From Pseudonocardia petroleophila (lineage in GTDB: Bacteria > Actinomycetota > Actinomycetes > Mycobacteriales > Pseudonocardiaceae), in NCBI RefSeq assembly GCF_014235185.1, contig NZ_CP060131.1:627501-691500 (forward strand): 64,000 nucleotides of DNA. Direction: 5' to 3'. Within the stretch, counting starts at the first letter, position 1. Each line of letters opens with the position of its first letter. Positions 50,738-58,695 of the stretch are shown here, piece by piece. Below the pieces are notes generated by a model that saw only the letters and a list, made by a program, of their open reading frames with translations, had not been told where the DNA came from and ran no database searches. Both the position numbers and the translations under genes were made by a program.

Positions 50738-51862
50738 GTGCGCCCCGGCACCGCTGCGTGCACGGCCGCCGCGGCGGCCGTCGTCGTGCTGTCGGCGGTG
50801 CCGCCGTGGCAGTTCCGGAACTGGCAGTGGGTGGCCCTCGCGCTGACGGTGCCGGTCGTACTGGCCGGGCTGCGGTCGGTGCGGTCCGGCCGCGACACCA
50901 CCGGCCTGCTGACGGCGGCGGGCGCGCTCGCCGCACTCGGCTGGTCGGTGCTGGCGCTGCTGGCGGGGGGCGCGGGGGTGCCCGGCATGGTCCAGGCCGC
51001 CGGGTCGCCGGTGCTGGCGCTCGACGCGGCGGCCGGCCTGGCGGTGGCGCTGCTCCTGCGCGACCGGCCCGGCGGCGACGGGCCCGACCGCGACCGGCCC
51101 GACGAGACCCGTGGCGTGCGCCCGCTCGGCCTCCTGGTCCCCGCCCTCGCCGTCGCCGCGCTGGGCTTCCGGCTGGGCGCCGGCGACGGCGTCGGCGCGG
51201 TGGGGGCCGCCGCCGCGGTGCTGGTGGCCGGGTGCCCGTGCGCCCTGCTGCTGCTCCCCCGGCTCGCCGCGGGCCCGCCGCGGGTCGTCGTGGCCGCGGC
51301 GCACGGGCCCGACGTGCTGCGCACCGCGGGCGCCCTGCACGCCGCCGAGGGCGGGACGGCGCCGGTGGGACGCGCCGTCGCCGTCGCGGCCAGGGCCCGG
51401 CACGCCACGCTGCCGGGCGTGTCCGACCCCGACGGCGACCCCGCCACCGGCCTGCGCGGCGTGGTGTCGGAGCTGGACGGCCCGGACCGGGTGGTCGCGC
51501 ACGCGGCGCTGGCCGGCCCGCCCGGGTGGCTGGCCGCGCACGGCGTCCCCCCCACCGAGGCCGCCGCGCGGGCCGCCGCGCGCGGGGTCGAGGTGTGGTG
51601 CGTCGCCTGGGACGGCGTGGCGCGCGGCTGGCTGGAGATGGCGACCGCGCCGCGCCCGGGGACCCGCAGGCGGCGGACCGCGCAGGTCGCCGCACTCGCG
51701 GCCGCCGCGCTCGGCGCCGCGGCCGCCGCCGCGGGCGCGCTGGCCCCGGCCACCGCGGGGGCCGTCCCGGCCTGCGTCGTGCTGCTGGTCGTCGCGCTGC
51801 GGTCGCTACCGCTGCCCGACGGGGGCGACAGCGTGCACCCGATCGGGGCTACCAGCGGGTAG
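50738..51862 (+). CDS. Degenerate P1B-type ATPase-like protein (pseudo-transporter)
   Basis: A 374-residue protein that looks like a cut-down copper P1B-ATPase. The CPC motif (VLVAGCPCALLL, residues 166-168) lies in a membrane helix. WQFRNWQWVALALTVPVVL near residue 24 resembles the preceding helices. After it, the nucleotide-binding region (VEVWCVAWDGVARGWLEMA) is recognisable, but the phosphorylated DKTGT, the TGDN and GDGVNDAP motifs are absent, so it cannot pump by the usual cycle. It could be a metal sensor or regulator of a true pump. It starts one base after the His-rich gene stop, so the pair is co-expressed. Confidence 0.65.
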   Translation: MRPGTAACTAAAAAVVVLSAVPPWQFRNWQWVALALTVPVVLAGLRSVRSGRDTTGLLTAAGALAALGWSVLALLAGGAGVPGMVQAAGSPVLALDAAAGLAVALLLRDRPGGDGPDRDRPDETRGVRPLGLLVPALAVAALGFRLGAGDGVGAVGAAAAVLVAGCPCALLLLPRLAAGPPRVVVAAAHGPDVLRTAGALHAAEGGTAPVGRAVAVAARARHATLPGVSDPDGDPATGLRGVVSELDGPDRVVAHAALAGPPGWLAAHGVPPTEAAARAAARGVEVWCVAWDGVARGWLEMATAPRPGTRRRRTAQVAALAAAALGAAAAAAGALAPATAGAVPACVVLLVVALRSLPLPDGGDSVHPIGATSG

Positions 51863-51915
51863 GGTGTGCTACCGCCCCTGATCGGGGCACGCACGCGATC
51901 GGAAGGCCGCCGCCG

Positions 51916-51939
51916 ATGACCCACTCCACGGGCCGATGA
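51916..51939 (+). CDS. 7-codon leader ORF before the TetR gene
   Basis: ATG through seven sense codons to TGA; the stop overlaps the ATG of the TetR gene (ATGA). GGAAGG lies 11 bases before its start. Translation of this mini-ORF would couple to the TetR start. Confidence 0.45.
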   Translation: MTHSTGR

Positions 51940-52559
51940 CCGAGGCCACCGCGCCCCCCAACCGCGGGGCGCGCCTCTCCCGCAGCGCCCGCCGCGCCCA
52001 GCTGCTCGTCGCCGCGCGCGACGTGTTCGCCGCGCAGGGCTACCACTCCGCGGCGATGGACGACATCGCCGAGAAGGCAGGCGTCAGCAAGCCGGTGCTC
52101 TACCAGCACTTCCCGGGCAAGATGGAGCTCTACCGGGCGCTGCTGACCACCTACGCCGACGAGCTGGTCGACCGCGTCCGCGCGGCGCTGAGCCACCCCG
52201 GCGACAACCACGACCGCGCCCGCGCGTCGGTGTCGGCGTACTTCGACTTCGTCGCCGACGAGGGCAGCTCGTTCCGGCTGATCTTCGAGTCCGACCTGCG
52301 CGGCGAGCCCGAGGCGGCCGCCGTCGTCGAGGGCGCGTCGAGCCGCTGCATCGACCTGATCGCCGAGGCCGTCACGACCGACGCCGGTCTCGACGAGCCG
52401 CGCGCCCGCCTGCTCGCCGTCGGGCTGGTGGGGCTGAGCCAGGTCACGGCGCAGTACTGGCTCGACTCGGGCAAGACCGTCCCGCGCGACGAGGCCGTCG
52501 AGCTGGCCACGGGCCTGGCCTGGCGCGGGCTGGCCGGCTTCCCGCGGATCAGCCCCTGA
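51936..52559 (+). CDS. TetR-family transcriptional regulator
   Basis: A 207-residue regulator. The N-terminal HTH reads ARDVFAAQGYHSAAMDDIAEKAGVSKPVLYQHFPGK (in parts, residues 27-63); the C-terminus is a helical ligand domain. It matches Rv3208 by position. A dyad CTACC-AGCG-GGTAG at 51849-51862, overlapping the previous stop, could be its autoregulatory site. It is different from the GTTACC dyads, so this protein is less likely to bind those. Followed by a hairpin terminator. Confidence 0.88.
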   Translation: MTEATAPPNRGARLSRSARRAQLLVAARDVFAAQGYHSAAMDDIAEKAGVSKPVLYQHFPGKMELYRALLTTYADELVDRVRAALSHPGDNHDRARASVSAYFDFVADEGSSFRLIFESDLRGEPEAAAVVEGASSRCIDLIAEAVTTDAGLDEPRARLLAVGLVGLSQVTAQYWLDSGKTVPRDEAVELATGLAWRGLAGFPRISP

Positions 52560-52578
52560 CGCGCGCATCCGGGGCGAC

Positions 52579-52613
52579 GCGGTGCCGCCCGAGGAGCCCC
52601 GGGGCGGCACCGC
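52579..52613. terminator. Bidirectional hairpin terminator
   Basis: GCGGTGCCGCCC (52579-52590) pairs with GGGCGGCACCGC (52602-52613) across an 11-base loop, between the convergent TetR and alpha/beta hydrolase genes. Confidence 0.8.
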
Positions 52614-52620
52614 GCGCGTC

Positions 52621-53499
52621 TCAGGAGGCCCGGCGCTGCGCGGCGACGGCCCCGCGCACGAGCGCGCCCAGCCGTCCCGCCACCCCGGCCACCCGCTCCA
52701 CCGGCAGCATGTGCCCCGCGTCGGGGAAGATCGTCAGGGCCGCCGAGGGCAGTGCGGCGTGGATGCGCCGGGACGCGGCGACCGGCGTGAGCTTGTCGCG
52801 CGACCCGGCCAGCACGACCGTCGGGATCTCCGCGAACGCCGCCAGCGCCGCGTCGCGCTCGTGCGCGGCGAGCGTGGGCCGGAACCCCGAGACCGTCAGC
52901 GGGCGACAGGCGGCGACGGCCCGGACCGTGAGCCGCACGGCCTCGCGGTCGGCCCCCGGCCCGAGCAGCAGCCAGCGCATCGCCGGCGCCAGCGCCCGGG
53001 GGCTCCCCAGCCGGGAGCCCCGCGACCAGCGCTTGGTGCCGTAGAGGCGCTCCTCCACCCGCCGCACGACGGGCACGGTCCGCCGCGGCAGGCCGAACGA
53101 GGTGTCCGCCAGCCCGCCCGACGCCGTCGCGACGAGCGCGATCCCGGCCGCGCGGGCCACGACGCCGGGATGCCGGTCGGCCAGCGCCATGAGCGTCATC
53201 CCGCCCATCGAGTGCCCGGCGAGCACGAGCGGGCCGGTGGGGGCGGTCTCCGCGATGACCAGCGCGAGGTCGTCGGCGAGCTGGTCGAGCGTCAGCGACG
53301 CCGGGTCGGCGACGCCGGAGCGCCCGTGCCCGCGGTGGTCGTAGCGCACGACCCGCACGCCCGGCCCGGCCAGCGCGGCCGCGACCGGGGCCCAGGTCGA
53401 GCAGTCCAGCGTCCAGCCGTGGGCGAGCACGAGCGTGACCGGCGCCTTCTCGGCCCCCTCCACCTCGACGTGCAGCGGGACCCCGTCAGCGGTGAACAT
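52621..53499 (-). CDS. Alpha/beta hydrolase linked to diiron gene
   Basis: A 292-residue alpha/beta hydrolase with VLAHGWTLDCSTW near 26, YDHRGHGRS near 53, the nucleophile elbow LAGHSMGGMTL near 95 and FPDAGHMLPVE near 265. The substrate is unknown. Its ATG overlaps the stop of the diiron gene by one base (TGATG), so it is translated with it. That coupling suggests the hydrolase acts on the same or a derived compound. Confidence 0.85.
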   Translation of the reverse strand: MFTADGVPLHVEVEGAEKAPVTLVLAHGWTLDCSTWAPVAAALAGPGVRVVRYDHRGHGRSGVADPASLTLDQLADDLALVIAETAPTGPLVLAGHSMGGMTLMALADRHPGVVARAAGIALVATASGGLADTSFGLPRRTVPVVRRVEERLYGTKRWSRGSRLGSPRALAPAMRWLLLGPGADREAVRLTVRAVAACRPLTVSGFRPTLAAHERDAALAAFAEIPTVVLAGSRDKLTPVAASRRIHAALPSAALTIFPDAGHMLPVERVAGVAGRLGALVRGAVAAQRRAS

Positions 53500-54401
53500 C
53501 AGATCAGGTGCGCCTTCCGCCAGAGGTACTCCGTCGGCCCGCCGATGAGCCGCTGCTCGCGCAGGAACGGCACCAGCTTGCGCGCCGACCACCGCATCAT
53601 CTCCTGATGGTGCGGGTTGGCCTGGGCGGTCCGGTAGCCCACGGCCGGGTCGATCCCCACGGAGGCGTAGACGTCGCGGTGGATCAGGTTCGTCGCGACG
53701 ACGTGGGCGATCCGTGCGGTGAGGTAGTTCGCCAGCGCCCGCTCGGCCGCGTTGACCTTCGGCATGAGGCGGACGAGCTCCTCGCGGGCGTACCGGACGT
53801 GCCGCGCCTCCTCGGTCACGTGGATCTTGTTGACCATGCGGGTGAGCGGCTGCACCGTCTCGTCGCGCATCGCCTCGCGCTGCAGCTGGTCGAGGATCTC
53901 CTCGACGAACAGGGTGCCCGCGAACATCGCCGGCCCGGTCGCGACGGCCTTGAAGAAGCGCCCGAGCTCGTGGGTGACGCGGCGGGGGCGGTAGTCCGGC
54001 ACCCCGCACTGGGCGTTCATCTTCGCGAACATGATCGAGTGCCGGCACTCGTCGGCGATCTCGACCAGCGCGTACTGGATGTGCCGGCTGCGCGGGTCGC
54101 GGTCGTAGGAGTACCGCAGCAGCATCTGCATGAGGATCATCTCGAACCACAGCCCGATGCGCGCGACGCTGCACAGCTCGTGGATCGACAGGGTGCGCTT
54201 CTGCTCGTCGGACAGCGTGTCCCACAGGTCGGTGCCGTAGAGCGACACGCGGTGCTCCGGCACGCCCCAGAGCCCGTCGACGAGCGGGGCGCTCCAGTCG
54301 ATGTCGATGCTCGGCTCGTAGGAGTGGTCGAGCGACGACTTCAGCAGCCGGGCCGCGGTCGCCTCGCGGTCGCCCACCCTGGTCGCGGATCCAGCGGTCA
54401 T
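53499..54401 (-). CDS. AurF-like diiron oxygenase (second paralogue)
   Basis: A 300-residue paralogue of the protein at 48826-49722, with the same ligand pattern: WFEMILMQM near 91, DECRHSIMF near 122 and HVTEEARHVR near 202. The two share long identical stretches such as MLLRYSYDRDPR. The ATG at 54401 has AGGAGG upstream. A GTTACC double operator overlaps its promoter, divergent from the TetR gene. With the overlapping hydrolase gene it forms a two-gene operon. Confidence 0.85.
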   Translation of the reverse strand: MTAGSATRVGDREATAARLLKSSLDHSYEPSIDIDWSAPLVDGLWGVPEHRVSLYGTDLWDTLSDEQKRTLSIHELCSVARIGLWFEMILMQMLLRYSYDRDPRSRHIQYALVEIADECRHSIMFAKMNAQCGVPDYRPRRVTHELGRFFKAVATGPAMFAGTLFVEEILDQLQREAMRDETVQPLTRMVNKIHVTEEARHVRYAREELVRLMPKVNAAERALANYLTARIAHVVATNLIHRDVYASVGIDPAVGYRTAQANPHHQEMMRWSARKLVPFLREQRLIGGPTEYLWRKAHLI

Positions 54402-54413
54402 CGTTCCTCCTGT

Positions 54414-54444
54414 GTTACCGGCGGTAACTGTTACCTCTGGTACC
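54414..54444. promoter_or_regulatory. Double GTTACC operator between diiron gene and TetR gene
   Basis: Two dyads 16 bases apart: GTTACC-GGC-GGTAAC (54414-54428, perfect) and GTTACC-TCT-GGTACC (54430-54444, one mismatch). They fill the divergent promoter region of the second diiron operon and the TetR-DUF4873 operon, so that TetR protein is the most likely ligand. Confidence 0.8.
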
Positions 54445-55131
54445 GTGCCTCCAGTGGAGCCTCCTGTCAAGCCGACCGACCGCCAGGTCCGCCGCGCCCA
54501 GCGCCGCGCGGAGATGGTGCAGGCCGCGATGGACGCCGTCCGCCGGCACGGACCGGGCGTCTCCGTCGCCGACATCGCCGCCGAGGCCGGCATCACGAAA
54601 CCCGTGCTCTACCGGCACTTCGACGACCGCGCCGACCTGCACCGCGCCGTCGGCCACGAGGCCGCCGCGCTGCTCATGGCGCGCATCGCCCCGGAGCTGA
54701 TGAAGAACCGCGAGCCCAAGGAGCACATCCGCGGCGTCATCGACGGCTTCCTGTCCGGCGTCGAGGACGAGCCGCAGCTGTGGCGCTTCGTCGTGCACAA
54801 CCCGGGCGAGCACACGCCGGGGGCCGAGGTCGTCGACGACGTCCGGCAGACCATCGCGAGCCTGCTGTCGTCGCTGATCGGGGTGCGGCTGCGCGAGGCC
54901 GACCTCGACCCGGGCGGCGCGGAGGCCTGGGCGATCGGGCTCGTCGGGATGGTGCAGAGCGCCGGCGACTGGTGGCTGGAGCGCCAGACGATGAGCCGCG
55001 AGGCCGTCACCGACTACCTGACCACGCTGATCTGGGGCGGCGTCGCGGGCGTGCTCGGCGACCAGGACGCCGCCGGCCCGCACGCCCCGCTGCGCCTGCT
55101 GCCGCCGACCGGAACGGGAGAGCCGACATGA
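54445..55131 (+). CDS. TetR-family regulator, probable GTTACC-site binder
   Basis: A 228-residue TetR regulator. The HTH reads AAMDAVRRHGPGVSVADIAAEAGITKPVLYRHFDDR in parts (residues 25-60); the C-terminus has WWLERQTMSREAVTDYL. It is divergent from the second diiron operon and directly follows the double GTTACC dyad, so autoregulation is expected. The start is the GTG at 54445; an in-frame GTG at 54454 would allow a leaderless message. It is coupled to the DUF4873 gene by an ATGA overlap. Confidence 0.88.
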   Translation: MPPVEPPVKPTDRQVRRAQRRAEMVQAAMDAVRRHGPGVSVADIAAEAGITKPVLYRHFDDRADLHRAVGHEAAALLMARIAPELMKNREPKEHIRGVIDGFLSGVEDEPQLWRFVVHNPGEHTPGAEVVDDVRQTIASLLSSLIGVRLREADLDPGGAEAWAIGLVGMVQSAGDWWLERQTMSREAVTDYLTTLIWGGVAGVLGDQDAAGPHAPLRLLPPTGTGEPT

Positions 55132-55457
55132 CCGACGAGGAGCACGAGGACGGTTACCGGGGGCCCGCGACGCTCACCGTCGACGGGCGCGACGTGCCGG
55201 TCAGCGTCGTCCTCGACGCCCGGCACGAGCCGCACGACGGGCGTTTGCACTGGTTCGGGCGGCTGTCGCTGGAGCGCGACGCCGAGCCCGCGCTGCTCGG
55301 TGCGCTCACGGCCGCGTCGAGCCGCCTCGAGCTGAGCACCGAGGGCGGCCGCTGCGACGCCCGCATCGGCGACCGCGACCCGTGGGGGCGCTTCCGGGTC
55401 ACCGGCGTCGGCCGGCTCCCGTACGCCGTCGAGGAACCCCCGCTCGACGACGACTGA
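55128..55457 (+). CDS. DUF4873 domain protein
   Basis: A 109-residue protein of the DUF4873 family: beta-rich, with GPATLTVDGRDVPVSVVLDARHEPHDGRLHWFGRL (residues 11-45, in parts) and RFRVTGVGRLPYAVE near 88. The domain is also found at the C-terminus of some flavin monooxygenases. Function unknown; a role in the oxidation pathway with the diiron enzymes is inferred from the operon. Confidence 0.8.
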   Translation: MTDEEHEDGYRGPATLTVDGRDVPVSVVLDARHEPHDGRLHWFGRLSLERDAEPALLGALTAASSRLELSTEGGRCDARIGDRDPWGRFRVTGVGRLPYAVEEPPLDDD

Positions 55458-55467
55458 CCCGACGCGG

Positions 55468-55502
55468 CACGGTCCCGACCGGGCGGGCCGGTCGGGACCG
55501 TG
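55468..55502. terminator. Hairpin terminator
   Basis: CACGGTCCCGACCGG (55468-55482) pairs with CCGGTCGGGACCGTG (55488-55502), a 15-base perfect stem with a 5-base loop, between the convergent DUF4873 and DUF3107 genes. 55503-55551 holds only GGGCGGGTCG-type low-complexity sequence. Confidence 0.8.
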
Positions 55503-55551
55503 TCGTGCGTCGGGCGGGTCGCGCCTCGGGCGGGCCGTGCGTCGGGCGGGC

Positions 55552-55779
55552 TCAGCCGATGGCGAAGCCGACCCGGCGGCCCTCCTCGGGCGCGATCTCC
55601 ACGTAGGCGATCTGGGCCGAGCGGATGACGTACTTGCGGCCCTTCTCGTCGACCAGCCGCAGCAGGCCGTCGCCGCCGGCGAGCGCCTCGTCGACCAGCT
55701 TCGAGACCTCGTCCGCGGTCTGGTCGCTGGACACCACGAGCTCGCGCTGGCTCTCCGCGATGCCGATCTTGACCTCCAC
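55552..55779 (-). CDS. DUF3107 family protein (TB9.4-like)
   Basis: A 75-residue protein of the DUF3107 family (ATP-binding-like, TB9.4 type). The start MEVKIGIAESQRELVV and the end YVEIAPEEGRRVGFAIG are diagnostic. The GTG at 55779 has AGGAGG upstream. Function unknown. It matches the small gene next to Rv3209 by my memory of the M. tuberculosis order. Confidence 0.88.
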   Translation of the reverse strand: MEVKIGIAESQRELVVSSDQTADEVSKLVDEALAGGDGLLRLVDEKGRKYVIRSAQIAYVEIAPEEGRRVGFAIG

Positions 55780-55874
55780 CGGGGGACCTCCTGGTCGTCA
55801 TGTGTGTACGTGCGCCCGCCAGGCTAGTCGAGCGGGCAGGCCCGGGCATGGACGGGCGGTGTGCCGTGAGCGAA

Positions 55875-56540
55875 CTACGACAGCCCGAGCTTGGTCATCC
55901 GCTTGCCGTGGTTGGACTGCAGCCGCCGCAGCAGGGCGCCGATGCCGGCCAGGTCGCCGGAGCCGGTGACGATGAACTCGGCCAGCTCGTCGCGCTCGGC
56001 CACGATGTGCTGGGCCTGCGTGACGGCCTCGCCGAGCAGGCGGCGACCCCACAGCGCGAGCCGGTCGTGCACCTGCCGGTCGGCCGCGCAGGCCGCCCTG
56101 ACCTCGCGCTCGGCGAACGCGCTGTGCCCGGTGTCGGCGAGCACGTGGCGCACCAGCTCCCCCGTCGGGCCGGACACCCAGGCCGCGACCTCGCGGTAGA
56201 AGTCGGCCGCGAGCCCGTCGCCCAGGTAGGCCTTGACCAGCGACTCCAGCCAGCTGCGCGGCGCGGTGGAGGCGTGGTAGCCGTTCCACATGGCGACGAA
56301 GGGCGCCATCGCCTCCTCGATCGGCACCCCGATGCCCTGCAGGTGCTCCTCGAGCAGCCGGAAGTGCCCGATCTCCGCGGCCGCCATCGACGACAGCGCG
56401 GCGCGCCCGCTCAGCGTCGGCGCGTGCCGGGCGTCCTCGGCGAGCCGGTCGAACGCGGACAGCTCGCCGTACGCGAGCACCCCCAGCAGGTCGATCGTGG
56501 CCCGACCGGCGGCGGTGCCGCCGTCGACCGCCGTCACCAC
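55875..56540 (-). CDS. Ferritin-like fold protein (Rv3210c-type)
   Basis: A 221-residue helical protein. [14 protein letters not shown] near residue 25 and [15 protein letters not shown] near 53 carry Glu and His suitable for a diiron site, and [12 protein letters not shown] near 140 contributes further acids. It belongs to a ferritin-like tRNA-hydroxylase-related group. No substrate can be named. The GTG at 56540 is the best start. It is divergent from rhlE. Confidence 0.75.
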   Translation of the reverse strand: MVTAVDGGTAAGRATIDLLGVLAYGELSAFDRLAEDARHAPTLSGRAALSSMAAAEIGHFRLLEEHLQGIGVPIEEAMAPFVAMWNGYHASTAPRSWLESLVKAYLGDGLAADFYREVAAWVSGPTGELVRHVLADTGHSAFAEREVRAACAADRQVHDRLALWGRRLLGEAVTQAQHIVAERDELAEFIVTGSGDLAGIGALLRRLQSNHGKRMTKLGLS

Positions 56541-56840
56541 GGGAGGAGGCCTGGTCTGCGCATGCGGGAAAGCCTAGAGGGCGGCCGGGCCGGTCGGGGC
56601 GGCACACGTCACGGTGGCACCGGCACGCCGGACTGCCGCGTCCGGCGACCCACGGGGTAGGATGCGACCCAGCGCAGCACCCGTACGGGGTGCGCGCCTA
56701 CCCGCGGCCCGCATCCGACGACGGTCAGGCCGCAACGACCTGGTGCGTGCAGCGCCTCGTCGGCTCTCCCACGGACGGTCCACGCGCCGGTGGTCGACGA
56801 GCCGGCCCCGGGCTCCTGTGCGCGGAGAGAGGCGATCACC
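56541..56840 (+). promoter_or_regulatory. rhlE promoter and long leader
   Basis: A TAGGAT -10 candidate lies at 56658-56663. It implies a leader of about 170 bases with a small hairpin (GCACCC and GGGTGC arms, 56677-56693). Long leaders are common before RNA helicase genes and can be temperature or helicase responsive. The rest of the 300-base gap also contains the divergent promoter of the ferritin-like gene. I saw no other gene. Confidence 0.45.
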
Positions 56841-58592
56841 CTGTCCGTCGAGACCGATAACTCCACCCCCGCGATCATCCCCGACCCCGAGGACGCCGCG
56901 CAGGCGAAGCCGCTCACCGGCGACGCCCCCGTCCGACCCGAGTCCCCCACCTTCGCCGCGCTCGGCGTGCGCCCCGAGATCGTGCAGGCGCTGGCCGAGG
57001 CCGGCATCGTGCACACCTTCGCCATCCAGGAGCTGACGCTGCCGCTGGCGCTGGCCGGCGAGGACGTCATCGGCCAGGCCCGTACCGGCATGGGCAAGAC
57101 GCTCGGCTTCGGCGTGCCGCTGCTGCAGCGCGTCACCCCGCCGTCGGAGCAGCCCGCCGGCACGCTCGACGGCGAGGCGGCCGACCGCACCCGCGACGTC
57201 CCGCAGGCCCTCGTCGTCGTCCCCACCCGCGAGCTGTGCGTGCAGGTGGCGGCCGACCTGGCCGACGCCGGCAAGCACCTCGGCATCCGCGTCACCGCGA
57301 TCTACGGCGGGCGCGCCTACGAGCCGCAGCTCGCCGCCCTGCGCAAGGGCGTCGACGTCGTCGTCGGCACCCCGGGCCGCCTGCTCGACCTCGCCGAGCA
57401 GCGCCACCTCGTGCTCGGCCGCGTCAAGGCCCTCGTCCTCGACGAGGCCGACGAGATGCTCGACCTGGGCTTCCTGCCCGACGTCGAGCGCATCCTGCGG
57501 ATGCTCCCCGAGGAGCGCCACACGATGCTGTTCTCGGCCACGATGCCCGGCCCGATCATCGCGCTGAGCCGCGCGTTCCTGAACCGGCCCACGCACATCC
57601 GCGCGGAGGAGGCCGACCAGGGCTCCACGCACGAGAACACCACGCAGCTGGTCTACCGCGCGCACGCGATGGACAAGGTCGAGCTGCTCACCCGCGTGCT
57701 GCAGGCCGAGGGCCGCGGGCTCACGATGATCTTCGCCCGCACGAAGCGCACGGTGCAGCGCGTGGCCGACGACCTCGCCGACCGCGGGTTCGCCGCCGCG
57801 GCGGTGCACGGCGACCTGGGCCAGGGCGCCCGCGAGCAGGCGCTGCGCGCGTTCCGCTCCGGCAAGGTCGACGTGCTGGTCGCCACCGACGTCGCCGCCC
57901 GCGGCATCGACGTCTCCGACGTCACGCACGTCATCAACTACCAGTGCCCCGAGGACTCCAAGACCTACGTCCACCGGATCGGCCGCACCGGCCGCGCCGG
58001 CAAGACGGGTGTCGCGGTCACGCTGGTGGACTGGGACGAGCTGCACAAGTGGAAGACGATCAGCGACGACCTGGGCCTCGACAAGCCCGAGGCGCCGGAG
58101 ACGTACTCCACCTCGCCGCACCTGTTCACCGACCTCTCGATCCCCACCACCGCGAAGGGCCGCCTGCCGCACTCGCAGCGCACCCGGGCCGGGCTGGAGG
58201 CCGAGTACGTCGACACCGAGGGCGACCAGGGCGGCGGCCGCCGTCGCGACCGCGACCGCGGCCCCAAGCGCACCGAGGACGTCGTGCTGCCCGAGCGCAG
58301 GCCGCGCCGGTCGCGGTCGCGCACCCGCAGCCGCGGGGGCGTCACGCTGGAGGGCGGCGAGCAGTCCCCCGCCGCCGAGGCCCCGACGACCGGGTCCGCC
58401 CCGGCCGCCGAGCCCACCGCCGCACCCGCCACCGGGCCCGAGACCACCGGTCCGCGCGCCGAGGGCGAGGACGGCCGTCCGCGCCGCCGTCGCCGCCGGG
58501 GCGGCCGGGGCCGCAGCGCCGGCTCGGACGGGCCGCGGTCCGACGACTCCCGGTCCGACGACTCCCCGTCCGAGAACGCCGCCGCCAGCTGA
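56841..58592 (+). CDS. rhlE: DEAD-box RNA helicase RhlE-like
   Basis: A 583-residue helicase with Q-motif region FAALGVRPEIVQALAEAGI near 35, Walker A ARTGMGKTLGF near 78, DEADEML near 200, SATMPGPI near 233, VLVATDVAARGIDVS near 355 and HRIGRTGRAGKTG near 390. The last 130 residues are Arg- and Ser-rich and disordered, typical of RNA-binding tails. The CTG at 56841 has GAGAGG eight bases upstream and avoids the rare TGT and AGA codons present before it. A GTG at 56790 is the alternative. It matches Rv3211. Confidence 0.9.
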   Translation: MSVETDNSTPAIIPDPEDAAQAKPLTGDAPVRPESPTFAALGVRPEIVQALAEAGIVHTFAIQELTLPLALAGEDVIGQARTGMGKTLGFGVPLLQRVTPPSEQPAGTLDGEAADRTRDVPQALVVVPTRELCVQVAADLADAGKHLGIRVTAIYGGRAYEPQLAALRKGVDVVVGTPGRLLDLAEQRHLVLGRVKALVLDEADEMLDLGFLPDVERILRMLPEERHTMLFSATMPGPIIALSRAFLNRPTHIRAEEADQGSTHENTTQLVYRAHAMDKVELLTRVLQAEGRGLTMIFARTKRTVQRVADDLADRGFAAAAVHGDLGQGAREQALRAFRSGKVDVLVATDVAARGIDVSDVTHVINYQCPEDSKTYVHRIGRTGRAGKTGVAVTLVDWDELHKWKTISDDLGLDKPEAPETYSTSPHLFTDLSIPTTAKGRLPHSQRTRAGLEAEYVDTEGDQGGGRRRDRDRGPKRTEDVVLPERRPRRSRSRTRSRGGVTLEGGEQSPAAEAPTTGSAPAAEPTAAPATGPETTGPRAEGEDGRPRRRRRRGGRGRSAGSDGPRSDDSRSDDSPSENAAAS

Positions 58593-58610
58593 TCCCGCCC
58601 CGCGCCGGAT

Positions 58611-58640
58611 CGACGCCCCGCGCAGCCGTGCGGGGCGTCG
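58611..58640. terminator. Hairpin terminator after rhlE
   Basis: CGACGCCCCGC (58611-58621) pairs with GCGGGGCGTCG (58630-58640) across an 8-base loop; it lies 18 bases past the rhlE stop. Confidence 0.75.
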
Positions 58641-58695
58641 ACCGGGCGCCGCGGGCAGGGCGGTGAACGGTCCCGCACCGAGAGGACGCCGCTCG

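Noticed and set aside
51849..51862. CTACC dyad as a sixth GTTACC operator
   Set aside because: The arms and the 4-base centre differ from the other five; it is better considered a separate candidate site for the adjacent TetR.
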